From: Psychrobacillus antarcticus
GTDB taxonomy: Bacteria; Bacillota; Bacilli; Bacillales_A; Planococcaceae
Length of the DNA stretch: 64,000 bases
Direction of reading: 5' to 3'
Assembly: GCF_029533155.1 (NCBI RefSeq)
Contig: NZ_JAIZDB010000012.1
Span: 1 to 64,000, forward strand
The notes below the pieces were generated by a model. That model worked only from the letters and a program-made list of their open reading frames with translations, was not told the origin of the DNA and searched no databases. Shown one piece after another: positions 44,715-54,799 of this stretch. Both the position numbers and the translations under genes were made by a program. Numbering within the stretch: the stretch's first letter is position 1; every line of letters starts with the position of its first letter.

Positions 44715-46025
44715 TTAAGTTCTTGTACGCGTGATAATCCGGATTGGAGTTCCTTCAAAGTCAAAGGACTCTCTAATACGATTTTCTAAAAATCTTTCAT
44801 AAGAGAAATGCATCATTTCAGCATCATTAACAAATACAACGAAAGTTGGCGGTTTAATAGCCACTTGAGTCGCATAGTAAATACGCAGTCTTTTCCCTTT
44901 ATCGGTTGGAGCTGGGTTTCTTGCCACAGAGTCTTCAATTACCTCATTCAATATAGAAGACTGAACACGCATTGCATGATTTTCACTTACCCGATTAACA
45001 ATTGGGAAGAGTCCATTTACACGTTGTTTCGTTATAGCAGACACGAAAGCAATCGGTGCATAATCTAGGAATTGGAAATTATCTCTAATTTTTCTTGTCA
45101 TCATAATCATCGTTTTATCGTCTTTTTCAATAGCATCCCATTTATTCATGACGATAATAACAGCTTTACCAGCCTCATGTGCATAGCCAGCAATTTTTTT
45201 ATCTTGCTCTTGAATACCCTCTTCCGCATTCAGGATAACTAAAACAACGTCAGAACGTTCAATCGCCTTTAACGCACGTAATACACTGTATTTCTCCGTC
45301 GTTTCATATACTTTCCCTTTTTTACGCATACCTGCTGTATCAATCATAACGTATTCCTGACCATCAAAAGTGTATTCCGTATCAATCGCATCTCTTGTTG
45401 TTCCAGCGATTTCACTTACGATTACACGATCATGTCCCAAAAATGCGTTGATCAGAGAAGACTTCCCTACATTTGGACGTCCGATTAGTGAAAACTTAAT
45501 AACTTCTTCCCCATATTCTAAATCCTCTACTTCTGGGAAATTCTTCGCTACTTCATCTAGCAAATCCCCTAATCCAAGTCCATGAGAACCTGAGATAGGG
45601 AAAGGTTCACCTAATCCTAAAGCGTAAAAGTCATATAGCATATCGCGCATATCTGGATTATCGATTTTGTTTACAGCTAAAACGACTGGTTTTTTTGTTT
45701 TATACAAAATTTTAGCTACATACTCATCTGCAGCTGTAACCCCTTCACGACCATTCGTCAAGAATATGATAACATCTGCTTCGTCCATCGCTATTTCTGC
45801 TTGTTGTTTGATTTGTTCTAAAAACGGTTCGTCGCTTAATTCAATACCTCCTGTGTCGATAATATTGAATTCATGTGTCAACCAATCGGCAGAACTATAT
45901 ATACGATCACGTGTAATACCTGGAATATCTTCCACGATAGATACACGCTCTCCTACGATTCGATTAAATATAGTCGATTTGCCGACATTTGGCCTACCAA
46001 CGATTGCTACTACTGGTTTTGTCAT
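44715..46025 (-). CDS. der: Ribosome-associated GTPase Der (EngA)
   Basis: This 436-residue protein has two tandem G domains and a C-terminal KH-like domain. It is required for 50S subunit maturation. The first domain (about residues 1-165) has [21 protein letters not shown] and NKID. The second (about 175-345) has [23 protein letters not shown] and NKWD. Length equals the B. subtilis protein (436). It is followed by gpsA after 30 bases. Confidence 0.97.
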   Translation of the reverse strand: MTKPVVAIVGRPNVGKSTIFNRIVGERVSIVEDIPGITRDRIYSSADWLTHEFNIIDTGGIELSDEPFLEQIKQQAEIAMDEADVIIFLTNGREGVTAADEYVAKILYKTKKPVVLAVNKIDNPDMRDMLYDFYALGLGEPFPISGSHGLGLGDLLDEVAKNFPEVEDLEYGEEVIKFSLIGRPNVGKSSLINAFLGHDRVIVSEIAGTTRDAIDTEYTFDGQEYVMIDTAGMRKKGKVYETTEKYSVLRALKAIERSDVVLVILNAEEGIQEQDKKIAGYAHEAGKAVIIVMNKWDAIEKDDKTMIMMTRKIRDNFQFLDYAPIAFVSAITKQRVNGLFPIVNRVSENHAMRVQSSILNEVIEDSVARNPAPTDKGKRLRIYYATQVAIKPPTFVVFVNDAEMMHFSYERFLENRIRESFDFEGTPIRIITRTRT

Positions 46026-46079
46026 TATTTATTCATCCTTCCAACTTCGTCTATTTTGTATTATACAACAAAAAGACAA

Positions 46080-46111
46080 AAACAGGCGACTTATTAAAGT
46101 CACCTGTTTTA
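46080..46111 (-). terminator. Terminator of the rpsA-like gene
   Basis: AACAGGTGACTT pairs with AGTCGCCTGTT (one G-T pair), with TTTTTGTCTTTTTG on the minus strand, between the ypfD stop and the der start. Confidence 0.7.
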
Positions 46112-46125
46112 AATAGTGTATAGTT

Positions 46126-47274
46126 TTAGTTATTTTTCATGAAGCCTTTTAACTTATCACCTAGGACATCACTGATAGAAAATCCTCGTGATTCCTCCGG
46201 CATTTGATAATCTTCTATATTATACTTATCTTCATTTTCAACTAATTCTTTAATACTTAAAGAGAGACGTTTTTCAGTAATGTTAACTTCCATTACTTTA
46301 ACTTGTACTTCTTCGCCCTCTTTTAGTACTTCTTGTGGGTTAGTAATATGCTTATGGGCAATTTGAGAAATATGCACTAGTCCTTCTACTCCAGCGAAAA
46401 CTTCTACAAACGCACCGTACGAAACAAGGCGCTTTACTTTCCCTGTAAGAACTGCTCCTTTTGAAGCCTTTTCTTCAATCTCCGCCCATGGTCCAGGTAG
46501 CGTATCTTTAATAGATAAAGAAATTCTTTCTGCATCCCGATCGATCGATAATACTTTTACTTTAACTTCTTGCCCTTCGGATAAAACGTCCGCAACATTT
46601 TCCAAATGCTCGTACGAAATTTGTGAAATATGAACAAGTCCATCCACTCCACCTATATCGACAAAGGCACCAAACGAAGCTAAACGTTGCACTTTACCTG
46701 TTAGAATGTCACCACTTTTGATGGATTCAAAGGTTTGTTGCTTGCTAACAGACTTTTCAACTTCTACAACTGCTTTATGAGAAAGAATTAGTCTGTTTTT
46801 AGCTTTTTCAAGTTCTACTATTTTAAAGGTTATTACTTTCCCTTTATAATCTTCAAAGGACTCTACAAAATGATCCTCAATTAAGGAAGCAGGAATAAAA
46901 CCACGGACACCTAAATCTACTACCAGGCCGCCTTTTACTACTTCTTTCACTTCAGTTTCAATTATTTCTCCAGATTGGAATTGCTTTTCTAACTTATCCC
47001 AAGCTATTTCCGCATCCACTCTTCTTTTAGAGAGAACATAGTTAGCTTCCTCCACTTTGGTAATCATTAACTCTAATTCGTCACCGATGGAAACGGAGTC
47101 GGATGCTTTTTCAATATGCAAGCTAGATAGTTCACTTATTGGAACTATTCCATCAAAAGGTGCTCCTTCAATTGTTACAATAATAGATTTCTCATCTACT
47201 TGTGCAACCGTTGCTTTAACTAGTTCACCCTCTTTAAACTCATTCGTGTCGTTTAAGTTCATTTCTTCTGACAT
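46126..47274 (-). CDS. ypfD: Ribosomal protein S1 homologue (YpfD)
   Basis: This 382-residue protein has four S1 RNA-binding domains (about residues 15-85, 100-165, 188-258 and 272-345). Domains 3 and 4 carry strong [23 protein letters not shown] patterns. Firmicute proteins of this type lack the first two E. coli S1 domains and are not essential ribosomal components. Start ATG 47274 follows AAGGAGGA, and length matches B. subtilis YpfD (382). A gap of 90 bases separates it from plsC upstream. Confidence 0.93.
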   Translation of the reverse strand: MSEEMNLNDTNEFKEGELVKATVAQVDEKSIIVTIEGAPFDGIVPISELSSLHIEKASDSVSIGDELELMITKVEEANYVLSKRRVDAEIAWDKLEKQFQSGEIIETEVKEVVKGGLVVDLGVRGFIPASLIEDHFVESFEDYKGKVITFKIVELEKAKNRLILSHKAVVEVEKSVSKQQTFESIKSGDILTGKVQRLASFGAFVDIGGVDGLVHISQISYEHLENVADVLSEGQEVKVKVLSIDRDAERISLSIKDTLPGPWAEIEEKASKGAVLTGKVKRLVSYGAFVEVFAGVEGLVHISQIAHKHITNPQEVLKEGEEVQVKVMEVNITEKRLSLSIKELVENEDKYNIEDYQMPEESRGFSISDVLGDKLKGFMKNN

Positions 47275-47367
47275 ATGATATTCCTCCTTCACAGCGTCTC
47301 TATTCTATTTTATGCGAATTGGCACAGAATTACAAAAGGAAGCACTTTGCAAATGAAAAGATTCTTA

Positions 47368-47955
47368 CTATTTCGCTTTATGTTCGTCTATTAATTGGCC
47401 TATTTTCTCCATAATAATATCTGTCACTTCATCTGCAGAGGCCTTTCTTTCACGGTATGGACTAATATCAATTGCTTCGCCATATACTACTTTTAACTTT
47501 TTAAAAGGTTTATAAGGTCCTATTATTGCACAAGGGACTACATTTGCTTCCCCACGTAATGCAAAGAATCCCGCTCCACTAAATCCTTTTCCTAGCGTAC
47601 CGTCCTTACTTCTTGTCCCTTCAGGGAATAATCCTACTACTTCTCCACCTTTTAAAAGCTTAATAGCTGTTCGAAGGGCATCCCGATCACTCAACCCCCT
47701 TTTCACAGGAAACGCATTCACACCAGGTAAAATCGCTTTTAATAGTGGAATATTAAATAGTTCTGCTTTTGCCATGAAATGGACAGGTCTAGGAGCAAGT
47801 ATTCCGACCACTGGCGGGTCTAACGCATTAATATGATTAGAGCATAATAAAATTCCGCCATCTTTCGGAAAGTTTTCCGTTCCAATAACTTCAAATCGAT
47901 AAATTGGTTTCAACGCTGAAAAAACAAACGTTTTTGCAAAGGAGTATAAATTCAT
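47368..47955 (-). CDS. plsC: 1-acyl-sn-glycerol-3-phosphate acyltransferase
   Basis: This 195-residue acyltransferase makes phosphatidic acid. It has the HxxxxD motif in LCSNHINALDPPVVG, the LFPEGTRSKDG motif, and an N-terminal hydrophobic stretch for membrane association. It lies one base downstream of the cmk stop, so the two are coupled. Confidence 0.92.
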   Translation of the reverse strand: MNLYSFAKTFVFSALKPIYRFEVIGTENFPKDGGILLCSNHINALDPPVVGILAPRPVHFMAKAELFNIPLLKAILPGVNAFPVKRGLSDRDALRTAIKLLKGGEVVGLFPEGTRSKDGTLGKGFSGAGFFALRGEANVVPCAIIGPYKPFKKLKVVYGEAIDISPYRERKASADEVTDIIMEKIGQLIDEHKAK

Positions 47956-47956
47956 A

Positions 47957-48631
47957 TTAGGACATCCTTTCTTTTGCTAGGTGCATAATTTTTTCGGACA
48001 CTTCATCAACCGTTAAGGATGTCGTATCAATATAAATTGCATCATCCGCCTGTATTAATGGTGATGCTTCTCGTTCACTATCAAACTTATCCCTTAGAGC
48101 AATCTCTTGTTTAAGTTCTTCGAAGTTTGTTTCAATTCCTCTATTATGGTTTTCTAAAAATCTTCTATTCGCTCGTTCTTCTACGCTGGCACTCATAAAA
48201 ATCTTCAGTTCAGCATTCTTTAATACATGGGTACCAATATCTCTACCATCCATTACGACACTACCGTTTTTACCCATCTCCATTTGTCTTTTAACCATTT
48301 CTTCTCGTAATGTTGCATGCGCAGCTACTGCCGAAACAGATGCTGTTACTACTTTAGAACGAATTTCCTCGGTGACTGCTACATTATCGAGAAATACTAA
48401 TTGCCCAGCTGGAGAAGGTTTTAACTCAATAATAGTTTCCTTTAACAAGTTGGTTAATTTATCTTCGTCTTGCAAATCTATGTTTTCTTGAAGTGCTTTA
48501 TACGTAATTGCACGATACATCGCACCTGTGTCTACATATGTATACCCTAGTAACTCTGCTGTCTTTTTTGCAATCGTACTTTTTCCTGCTGCTGCTGGGC
48601 CATCTATGGCTATTTGTATTTGTTTGTTCAA
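47957..48631 (-). CDS. cmk: Cytidylate kinase
   Basis: This 224-residue kinase phosphorylates CMP and dCMP. It has the P-loop IDGPAAAGKSTIAKKTAEL, TGAMYRAITYKAL, and VMDGRDIGTHVLKNAELKIF. The start is assigned to TTG 48631, eight bases after GTGGAGG; the length then equals B. subtilis Cmk (224). Its product feeds CDP-diacylglycerol and nucleic acid synthesis beside plsC. Confidence 0.95.
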   Translation of the reverse strand: MNKQIQIAIDGPAAAGKSTIAKKTAELLGYTYVDTGAMYRAITYKALQENIDLQDEDKLTNLLKETIIELKPSPAGQLVFLDNVAVTEEIRSKVVTASVSAVAAHATLREEMVKRQMEMGKNGSVVMDGRDIGTHVLKNAELKIFMSASVEERANRRFLENHNRGIETNFEELKQEIALRDKFDSEREASPLIQADDAIYIDTTSLTVDEVSEKIMHLAKERMS

Positions 48632-48767
48632 TTTAATTGCCTCCACTCTATTCCTTTACATTTTATCATAGAACAGTAGTAATGAGAAAAAAGCAAGCGT
48701 CGAAAAGATAACTTATTTTAGAATGTTATGCCAAGTAAGTTCACATTTTATTTTCACCGTAAATTGG

Positions 48768-48808
48768 AAGAGGCTACCCAAAAGTTTTACTTTTGAGAAG
48801 CCTCTTTT
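48768..48808 (-). terminator. Terminator of motI
   Basis: AAAGAGGCT pairs with AGCCTCTT, with an inner CAAAAGT/ACTTTTG stem, eight bases after the motI stop. The downstream U-tract is weak. Confidence 0.6.
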
Positions 48809-48816
48809 CTTTTCAT

Positions 48817-49464
48817 TTAATTCATTGATTTTTTACGAATAAATAGTTGGCGTTCAAAACAGAATCGTACTATTTGTTGCTTATCTAGATCATCCGTATC
48901 TGTAAAATGTATAGAAGCAATTGTTAGGGATCCTTTTTCCCAAATCCTAACTACTTGCGCAAGAGTTGTGACGTACTTAATATCTCCATTGTTAAATAAC
49001 AATGGAATTAATAACATTACTTCGTCACCAGCTATAAAGTTAACTGGTTTGTTTATGATGACAGCCGTTCCTCCAGCGCTAATATCATCTGTAACGAATT
49101 GGTATCTCTCCTCTTCAAATTGTACGGAGATATCAATAGAAGTATTCACACGAACAAAATCTCTACGTTGTATACGCAAAAATTCAGCGTCTGCTGGAAG
49201 TGTAAGCTTAACCATAGGGATTTGTTTTGATTTTTTTCCTAATACCTCTGTTTGAAAAGCATAAACTGCCTTTGATTCTTCCACAAAGGTTGCTCTTAGC
49301 TGCATGCCATCCATTAAAAAAACCGTTCTATTGGAAAGTGTATCCATTGGATAGTCGATATAAATAAATTGGTCGTCTAAATCTACCACCTTACATCGAT
49401 ATTTTTCTGATTTATCTGTAGAGGTTGGCTCTAGTATTAGTTGTGTGCCGAGTTTGATTTTCAT
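48817..49464 (-). CDS. motI: Cyclic di-GMP receptor and flagellar brake (YpfA/MotI, PilZ)
   Basis: This 215-residue protein has an N-terminal YcgR-like domain (about residues 1-90) and a C-terminal PilZ domain. The c-di-GMP signature is RRDFVRV near residue 105, followed by TDDISAGGTAVI near 132. In B. subtilis MotI (DgrA) binds c-di-GMP and stops the flagellar motor by acting on MotA. Start ATG 49464 follows AGAGGGTT. It lies between ypeB and cmk as in B. subtilis. Confidence 0.9.
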   Translation of the reverse strand: MKIKLGTQLILEPTSTDKSEKYRCKVVDLDDQFIYIDYPMDTLSNRTVFLMDGMQLRATFVEESKAVYAFQTEVLGKKSKQIPMVKLTLPADAEFLRIQRRDFVRVNTSIDISVQFEEERYQFVTDDISAGGTAVIINKPVNFIAGDEVMLLIPLLFNNGDIKYVTTLAQVVRIWEKGSLTIASIHFTDTDDLDKQQIVRFCFERQLFIRKKSMN

Positions 49465-49540
49465 ATGCAACCCTCTTTTAATATCATAATTTATTTTCTA
49501 TTATGACACTTAAGTGGATATATTTCTATAAAAAAAATCT

Positions 49541-50824
49541 TTAGGGAAGTTTATCTGCATGTAAAATTTCATGGTTTTCAGTATCAATATAAATTTTATA
49601 TGTGCCAATAGACTCGTTCACTGCTAATAATTGGTAGGCCAAACGTTGTTGCAGCTGTTTATTTTCCACATATGCTAATCGCTCTTCTTCTACCAAAAAG
49701 TTACTTGAAAAAAGATCCGCTTTATTTAATGGCACTATTTTTTGATTCTCAATTTTTTCTTTCTGAATATATTCCATTGCATTTAAACCAAGTAATTCAC
49801 CATTATCCTTCGCAATTTTGAATTGTATACCATCTGCATAGATTAAAGCATCGTTATTTTCGCTTTTTCTTGCAAATGCTAAATGCCAGGCTATCGAATT
49901 TTCACGATATTCGACCATCTCCGTGTCAGTAAAACCTAAATTTTTCATATACTCAGCGGATTTATCTTTCATCTGTTGTACGGTTATCGTTGTCTTTTCA
50001 AAAGGTCTTTCCATTAAAAATGATAATATATGTCCACCCTTTTTAGTCAAATCTGCATACCCTATTCGAATGCCTTTATGAAATTGGATATGGTAAAAAG
50101 GGTAAGGAGCATCTGGTGAGCTTTCTGTTATGTGAATCTTTGCATCCTTAAATTCCGGAAACAATTTAAAGAACTTTTCTTTTGCTTCCGCTGATGTAAT
50201 ATCGGAGTCCTTAATGTGCTGTAAATCTTTTTTCTTTTGTTGATCCGCTTCACTTGCAGTCATTGGGAAATCGCTTTCTGTATAAGCTTTCACAGAGTTA
50301 CCTAGAGATTTCCAACTCTTTTCACCACTTTGATCTAATTTGTTCTGAACAAATGCTTTAACAATATAATCCTTACTCCCACCGTCTTTGTTTGTAAATG
50401 CCCATTGATTGGAAAGGTCCTGCAAGTTTTCTCTAGTAGTAACCATATTCTTTTGCCATTCTTCAATTGGTACTTTGCCTTCTTTCACTTGTGCAGCGCC
50501 ATTGCCTAGTCTGTTTAAGTAATTCATCCATACTGCAGATGTTTCACTATTTATTGGCAATGCACTTATAGAAGTTCTAATATCTGAAGAAATCCTCCAT
50601 ACATCATCTAAAGGCTGTTCTAAAGCCTCCTTATCTGTAAATAACATTGTTTGATCTACAGATTCTGTTAGTTTCGTTAATTTCTCAGAAGCTGAGGTCA
50701 ACTGGTTGGAATATTGTACTGCTAATGCATTTTCAAGCCTATTATTTTGTGACTGAACGGAGAAATGATACACAAGGAAAACTGCTGCAACGGAAGACAC
50801 GATTACCCATATAATTTTTTTCAT
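49541..50824 (-). CDS. ypeB: Germination protein YpeB
   Basis: This 427-residue protein has one N-terminal membrane segment (about residues 5-22), a coiled middle region and two PepSY-like domains in the C-terminal half. It partners SleB, keeping the cortex-lytic enzyme stable in the dormant spore. It is shorter than the B. subtilis protein (about 450 residues). It lies nine bases downstream of sleB, the standard two-gene operon made in the forespore. Confidence 0.92.
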   Translation of the reverse strand: MKKIIWVIVSSVAAVFLVYHFSVQSQNNRLENALAVQYSNQLTSASEKLTKLTESVDQTMLFTDKEALEQPLDDVWRISSDIRTSISALPINSETSAVWMNYLNRLGNGAAQVKEGKVPIEEWQKNMVTTRENLQDLSNQWAFTNKDGGSKDYIVKAFVQNKLDQSGEKSWKSLGNSVKAYTESDFPMTASEADQQKKKDLQHIKDSDITSAEAKEKFFKLFPEFKDAKIHITESSPDAPYPFYHIQFHKGIRIGYADLTKKGGHILSFLMERPFEKTTITVQQMKDKSAEYMKNLGFTDTEMVEYRENSIAWHLAFARKSENNDALIYADGIQFKIAKDNGELLGLNAMEYIQKEKIENQKIVPLNKADLFSSNFLVEEERLAYVENKQLQQRLAYQLLAVNESIGTYKIYIDTENHEILHADKLP

Positions 50825-50833
50825 TTTATCTCC

Positions 50834-51625
50834 TTAAGCACAGAATATATGCTGTCCTATTGTTTTAATTTGTGGTCTGCTCCAAATCCATTCACTCGTT
50901 GCGGTAGCGGGATTAAAATAATAAATAGCATTTTCGGTTGGATCCCAGCCATTTAGTGCATCTAATACTGCTTCTTTTGCACGTTCATTTGGTTCTAGCC
51001 AGATTTGTCCATCTGCTACAGCTGTAAAAGCTCGAGGTTGAAAAATTACTTCTGATATTGTATTTGGAAAATCAGGATGTTCCACGCGATTTAAAATTAC
51101 CGCTGCCACTGCGACCTGTCCTTCATAAGGCTCTCCTCGAGCTTCACCATACACAGCATTGGCAATCAGTTTTAAATCTTTTTCCGAATATTGTGGTGGT
51201 AATTGCATATTTGTACTCTCTGATTTTTGTGGGGTTTTTACTTGCTTATCTAAATCTATCCCACCATAATATGTGAAACTATTCCCTTTTTTTATCTGCT
51301 CATGAACAAATTCTTTATCATAATCTGAAACACCTACTAATTTTTTCTTGGTGTTTTCTCCTAACAGTCCATCTATGGGAAGGCCATACTTTTCCTGAAA
51401 ATTCCTTAATGCCCAATAGGTACTATAACCAAACTTACCATCTATCTCACTCTTATAAAACCCTATATACTGTAATCTTGCTTGGAGTTCAATAACGTCA
51501 TCTCCATAGGCACCTCGTTCTAATATTTGAGCAGAGAAGGCCTGGGTAGTTGGTTGCTCATTGAAAAAAGTATAACTGAACGTACAAAATAGCAAACAAA
51601 TCAGAATGTACTTTATTTGTTTCAA
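50834..51625 (-). CDS. sleB: Spore cortex-lytic enzyme SleB
   Basis: This 263-residue lytic transglycosylase degrades spore cortex in germination. It has a signal peptide, a peptidoglycan-binding domain (about residues 32-95, LQARLQYIGFYKSEIDGKFG), and a Hydrolase_2 catalytic domain from about residue 150 with the AVYGEARGEPYEGQVAVAAV glutamate region. The start is TTG 51625 after AAAGGAGAG. Its product pairs with YpeB. Confidence 0.94.
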   Translation of the reverse strand: MKQIKYILICLLFCTFSYTFFNEQPTTQAFSAQILERGAYGDDVIELQARLQYIGFYKSEIDGKFGYSTYWALRNFQEKYGLPIDGLLGENTKKKLVGVSDYDKEFVHEQIKKGNSFTYYGGIDLDKQVKTPQKSESTNMQLPPQYSEKDLKLIANAVYGEARGEPYEGQVAVAAVILNRVEHPDFPNTISEVIFQPRAFTAVADGQIWLEPNERAKEAVLDALNGWDPTENAIYYFNPATATSEWIWSRPQIKTIGQHIFCA

Positions 51626-51674
51626 ACGACATCTCTCCTTTTTACTTAGCATGGTGTAAGATGCTCTAAAATAT

Positions 51675-51706
51675 ACAAAAAAAGTCTAGCAATTGGCTAG
51701 ACTTTT
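51675..51706 (-). terminator. Terminator of prsW
   Basis: AAAAGTCTAGC and its complement flank a four-base loop with TTTTTTTG on the minus strand. The prsW stop codon lies inside the stem. Confidence 0.75.
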
Positions 51707-52395
51707 TCTTCTACATAATATTCATGATCCACAAATCTTTTTTTACGTGATAAAACATGAGCTTTCTTTACTTTGGATAAACTAAATAACCACAAAAACA
51801 GCATAAATGGTACCATCAATAAAAGCTCTAAGCCTGTAATGTCTAACCCTAATATACTATTATAAATCGTGTGCAAGATTAATGGTGCCATTAGTGCAAA
51901 AAATATTTCATAACGAGATTTCGTTAAGGTCGCAAATTTTGCTCTGCCGATATAGTATCCCATCAAAACACCAAATAGGGCATGACTGGAAACTGGAAGA
52001 ATCGCTCGTAAAATTGCTGCCTCCATACCAAAATTCAATAAATATAATATATTTTCAACAGTCGCAAAACCTAACGCTACGCTTGCACCATATAAAATGC
52101 CATCATAGGGATCGTCGAACTCCACATGTTTGTAGATAGCAACAATTAGAACAAGCCATTTAAAGAACTCTTCTAATAAACTCGTTACAATAGCTTGATG
52201 TATAAATAAAGAAGAAAAAATCTGTTCCTCTTGAAAAACATGTTGAATAAACAAGATTGGAAATGTTAGAATGGCGCCATATATAAATGTATGTAACAAT
52301 AATCTAGAAGGTTCTGCAGAAATTTCTTTTCGCAAGTAAAAATAACTTAACAGTGCTAAAGCAGGGGCTATTGCAACGGAAAGTAGTATGAACAT
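51697..52395 (-). CDS. prsW: Glutamic-type intramembrane protease PrsW
   Basis: This 232-residue protein has about seven membrane helices. The catalytic region is SLLEEFFKWLVLIVAIYKHVEFDDPYDGI-like: the conserved EEFFKW glutamates precede a membrane-spanning GASVALGFATVEN segment. B. subtilis PrsW cleaves the anti-sigma-W factor RsiW at site 1. Its own target here is not shown; no sigW or rsiW is in the window. It lies upstream of sleB but is separated by a terminator. Confidence 0.92.
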   Translation of the reverse strand: MFILLSVAIAPALALLSYFYLRKEISAEPSRLLLHTFIYGAILTFPILFIQHVFQEEQIFSSLFIHQAIVTSLLEEFFKWLVLIVAIYKHVEFDDPYDGILYGASVALGFATVENILYLLNFGMEAAILRAILPVSSHALFGVLMGYYIGRAKFATLTKSRYEIFFALMAPLILHTIYNSILGLDITGLELLLMVPFMLFLWLFSLSKVKKAHVLSRKKRFVDHEYYVEEKV

Positions 52396-52463
52396 ATCCT
52401 TACTCCTTCCATTTCATTATCACTATTATACCTTAAATAATCAGAATATGGGAGGTACTTAAG

Positions 52464-53429
52464 ATGAAAACTATTTTACTTATTCACACAGGTGGCACGA
52501 TATCCATGCAGGTACACGCTGAAACTGGAGCTATAGTGCCAGCAGATCAAAATCCGCTTTTAATCGAGGCGGAAAAACTTAAATCATTGGCAAATATAGT
52601 AGAAATAGAGGCTTTTAATCTACCATCACCTCATATTACACCTATCGAGATGTTGGTGTTGAAAGAGCTTATCGATAACTATATCGTAACTGCTGATATA
52701 GATGGGGTTGTTATTACGCATGGAACAGATACCCTAGAAGAAACTGCATACTTTTTGGACCTAACCGTTGATACAGATATTCCGGTTGTCCTTACTGGTG
52801 CAATGCGTTCTTCGAATGAAATTGGAGCAGATGGATTGTATAATTTGCTATCCGCTATCCAAGTCGCTTCTTCAGATGATGCAAAAATGAAAGGGGTACT
52901 AGTTGTATTAAACGATGAAATACACACTGCGGAAAATGTAACGAAAACTCATGCAAGTAATGTGAGTACTTTTCAGAGTCCACAATATGGCCCTATAGGC
53001 TTTATATCTAAATCAATGGTACATTTTCATCATTCTCCCAACCATCGAATTGTCTTTCCAATTGAGCATATCGAGAAAAAAGTCGCATTGTTTAAAGTAT
53101 ATGCAGGCATGGAACCAGACTTGCTAAAAGCTTCCATAGATTTAGGATATGATGGAATAGTATTGGAGGGCTTAGGTCAGGGAAATGTGCCTCCTAGCCT
53201 TGTTTCTGTCATTGAAGAAACGTTAAACAAAGGCATTCCAATTGTATTAGTTTCCAGATGTTTTAATGGAATTGCACAAGACGTCTATGGTTATAAAGGT
53301 GGAGGAAAAGGACTTAAAGACGCAGGAGTGATTTTTGCACAAGGCTTAAATGGACAAAAAGCCCGACTCGCCTTACTGATCGCATTGAACCATCCTGATC
53401 CACAGAAAGCAATTAAGTTTATTTTTTAG
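52464..53429 (+). CDS. ansA: L-asparaginase
   Basis: This 321-residue type I asparaginase hydrolyses asparagine to aspartate and ammonia. It has the nucleophile motif LLIHTGGTISM at the start and VVITHGTDTLEETAYFLDL (second catalytic threonine region), with no signal peptide, so it is cytoplasmic. It starts ATG 52464 after GGGAGGT. It is divergent from prsW and ends at a strong terminator. Confidence 0.95.
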   Translation: MKTILLIHTGGTISMQVHAETGAIVPADQNPLLIEAEKLKSLANIVEIEAFNLPSPHITPIEMLVLKELIDNYIVTADIDGVVITHGTDTLEETAYFLDLTVDTDIPVVLTGAMRSSNEIGADGLYNLLSAIQVASSDDAKMKGVLVVLNDEIHTAENVTKTHASNVSTFQSPQYGPIGFISKSMVHFHHSPNHRIVFPIEHIEKKVALFKVYAGMEPDLLKASIDLGYDGIVLEGLGQGNVPPSLVSVIEETLNKGIPIVLVSRCFNGIAQDVYGYKGGGKGLKDAGVIFAQGLNGQKARLALLIALNHPDPQKAIKFIF

Positions 53430-53444
53430 GGGTACAGATGATTA

Positions 53445-53492
53445 AAGAGTAGCTGTCGTAACTCAGTGAGTCTACGACAGCTACTCTTTTTT
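53445..53492 (+). terminator. Terminator of ansA
   Basis: AGAGTAGCTGTCGTA pairs perfectly with TACGACAGCTACTCT around 12 bases and is followed by TTTTTT. Confidence 0.9.
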
Positions 53493-53566
53493 CAAATGGG
53501 GTCAAATTTGGAGAAACTATTAAGTAATTCGTCCATTTAATGTTATCCACTTTACTTCCTGACCAT

Positions 53567-53700
53567 TTACTTGCGTTCACCTGATAGTTACTTGCGCCAC
53601 ATCGTATTTTACTAGCTCAATCCTATTGGTTACTAGCTCTCCATCGCTGTTTACTTGTGGACGATAAGGATTTACTTGCGGAACGGTAAATTTATCCATT
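53567..53700. repeat. Degenerate tandem array, exact 21 bp period, core TTACTTGCG / TTACTAGCT (array 2)
   Basis: The core starts at 53567, 53588, 53609, 53630, 53651 and 53672, exactly 21 bases apart, with a degraded unit at about 53692. Cores vary between TTACTTGCG, TTACTAGCT and TTACTTGTG, and the filler between cores differs in each unit. Partial cores appear before it (53543, 53552). The array lies between the ansA terminator and the ypdA terminator. Confidence 0.8.
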
Positions 53701-53729
53701 ACTTATTTTCATCCATTGATTTTGTCCAC

Positions 53730-53764
53730 AAAAAAACACCCCTAATACCAAAAATTTAGGGATG
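53730..53764 (-). terminator. Terminator of ypdA
   Basis: CATCCCTAA pairs with TTAGGGGTG and is followed by TTTTTTT on the minus strand, about ten bases after the ypdA stop. Confidence 0.75.
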
Positions 53765-53775
53765 ATTCAATATTA

Positions 53776-54753
53776 TTATTCATTGTCTGATTTTCTCATT
53801 ATTTCTTTGGCAATTTGATCCCCGTGGAATCGTCCATTTTCAATGAATATTTCATTTGCGTTATTACCAGCAGCAATAACACCAGCAATGAAAATTCCTC
53901 CTACATTCGTTTCCATCGTTTCCGTGTCATAGGAAGGTCTCCCTGTAGCTTCATCGATTTGAATACCCATTTGTTTTAAAAATGCATGATCAGGATGATA
54001 ACCCGTCATGGCAAATACATAATCATTAGGAATGTTGAATTCTCCTGTTTTAATACTTTTTAATGTTACGTCAGAAGTTCCGATTTTTATTACTTCTGTT
54101 TCAAAATGCATTTGTACATCATTATTTCTGACAAGACCCTCAAACTCAGGAAGGACCCAAGGCTTTATACTCGATGAATATTCGCTCCCTCGGTAAGCTA
54201 CTGTCACATTAGCTCCTGCTTTGTTCAGTTCTAGTGCTGCATCGATAGCCGAATTTTTACCGCCTATTACCAATACATCTAGACCGAAATACGGATGCCC
54301 CTCTTTAAAATAATGATGTACCTTTGCTAAGTCTTCCCCAGGAATGTTCATATAGTTAGGGTGGTCATAATAACCAGTTGCAATGACTATATTTTTAGCT
54401 AAATATATTTCCTTTGAAGTGTACACCTTAAAATTATTATTTTGTTTCTCTACTTTTTGCACCTGTTCATATTTATGGACATCTATATTATTTAGTTTCA
54501 CCACTTCACGATAGTAGACTAGCGCTTGATTTCTTTTTGGCTTTCTCTCTTCTACAATAAATGGAACCCCGCCGATGGATAATTTCTCACTTGTGCTAAA
54601 AAAAGTTTGATGTGTGGGATAATTATAAATAGCCTCGACTACATTCCCTTTCTCGATTGCGATGGTTTTAAGTCCAATATTTTGCGTAGAAATAGCAGCT
54701 GCTAATCCACAAGGTCCTCCTCCAACGATTAATACATCTACCTGTTGATACAC
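53776..54753 (-). CDS. ypdA: Bacillithiol disulfide reductase YpdA (Bdr)
   Basis: This 325-residue flavoprotein reduces bacillithiol disulfide with NADPH. The FAD-binding motif is DVLIVGGGPCGLAAAIS, and its cysteine (C15) matches the active-site cysteine of YpdA proteins. A second dinucleotide motif is VLVIGGKNSAIDAALEL. The GTG at 54753 after AAAGGAAG is the start; the frame extends further upstream only through the AAAG repeat. With bshA it forms part of bacillithiol metabolism in this window. Confidence 0.9.
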   Translation of the reverse strand: MYQQVDVLIVGGGPCGLAAAISTQNIGLKTIAIEKGNVVEAIYNYPTHQTFFSTSEKLSIGGVPFIVEERKPKRNQALVYYREVVKLNNIDVHKYEQVQKVEKQNNNFKVYTSKEIYLAKNIVIATGYYDHPNYMNIPGEDLAKVHHYFKEGHPYFGLDVLVIGGKNSAIDAALELNKAGANVTVAYRGSEYSSSIKPWVLPEFEGLVRNNDVQMHFETEVIKIGTSDVTLKSIKTGEFNIPNDYVFAMTGYHPDHAFLKQMGIQIDEATGRPSYDTETMETNVGGIFIAGVIAAGNNANEIFIENGRFHGDQIAKEIMRKSDNE

Positions 54754-54764
54754 AAAAAAACTTC

Positions 54765-54798
<34 letters not shown>

Positions 54799-54799
54799 C

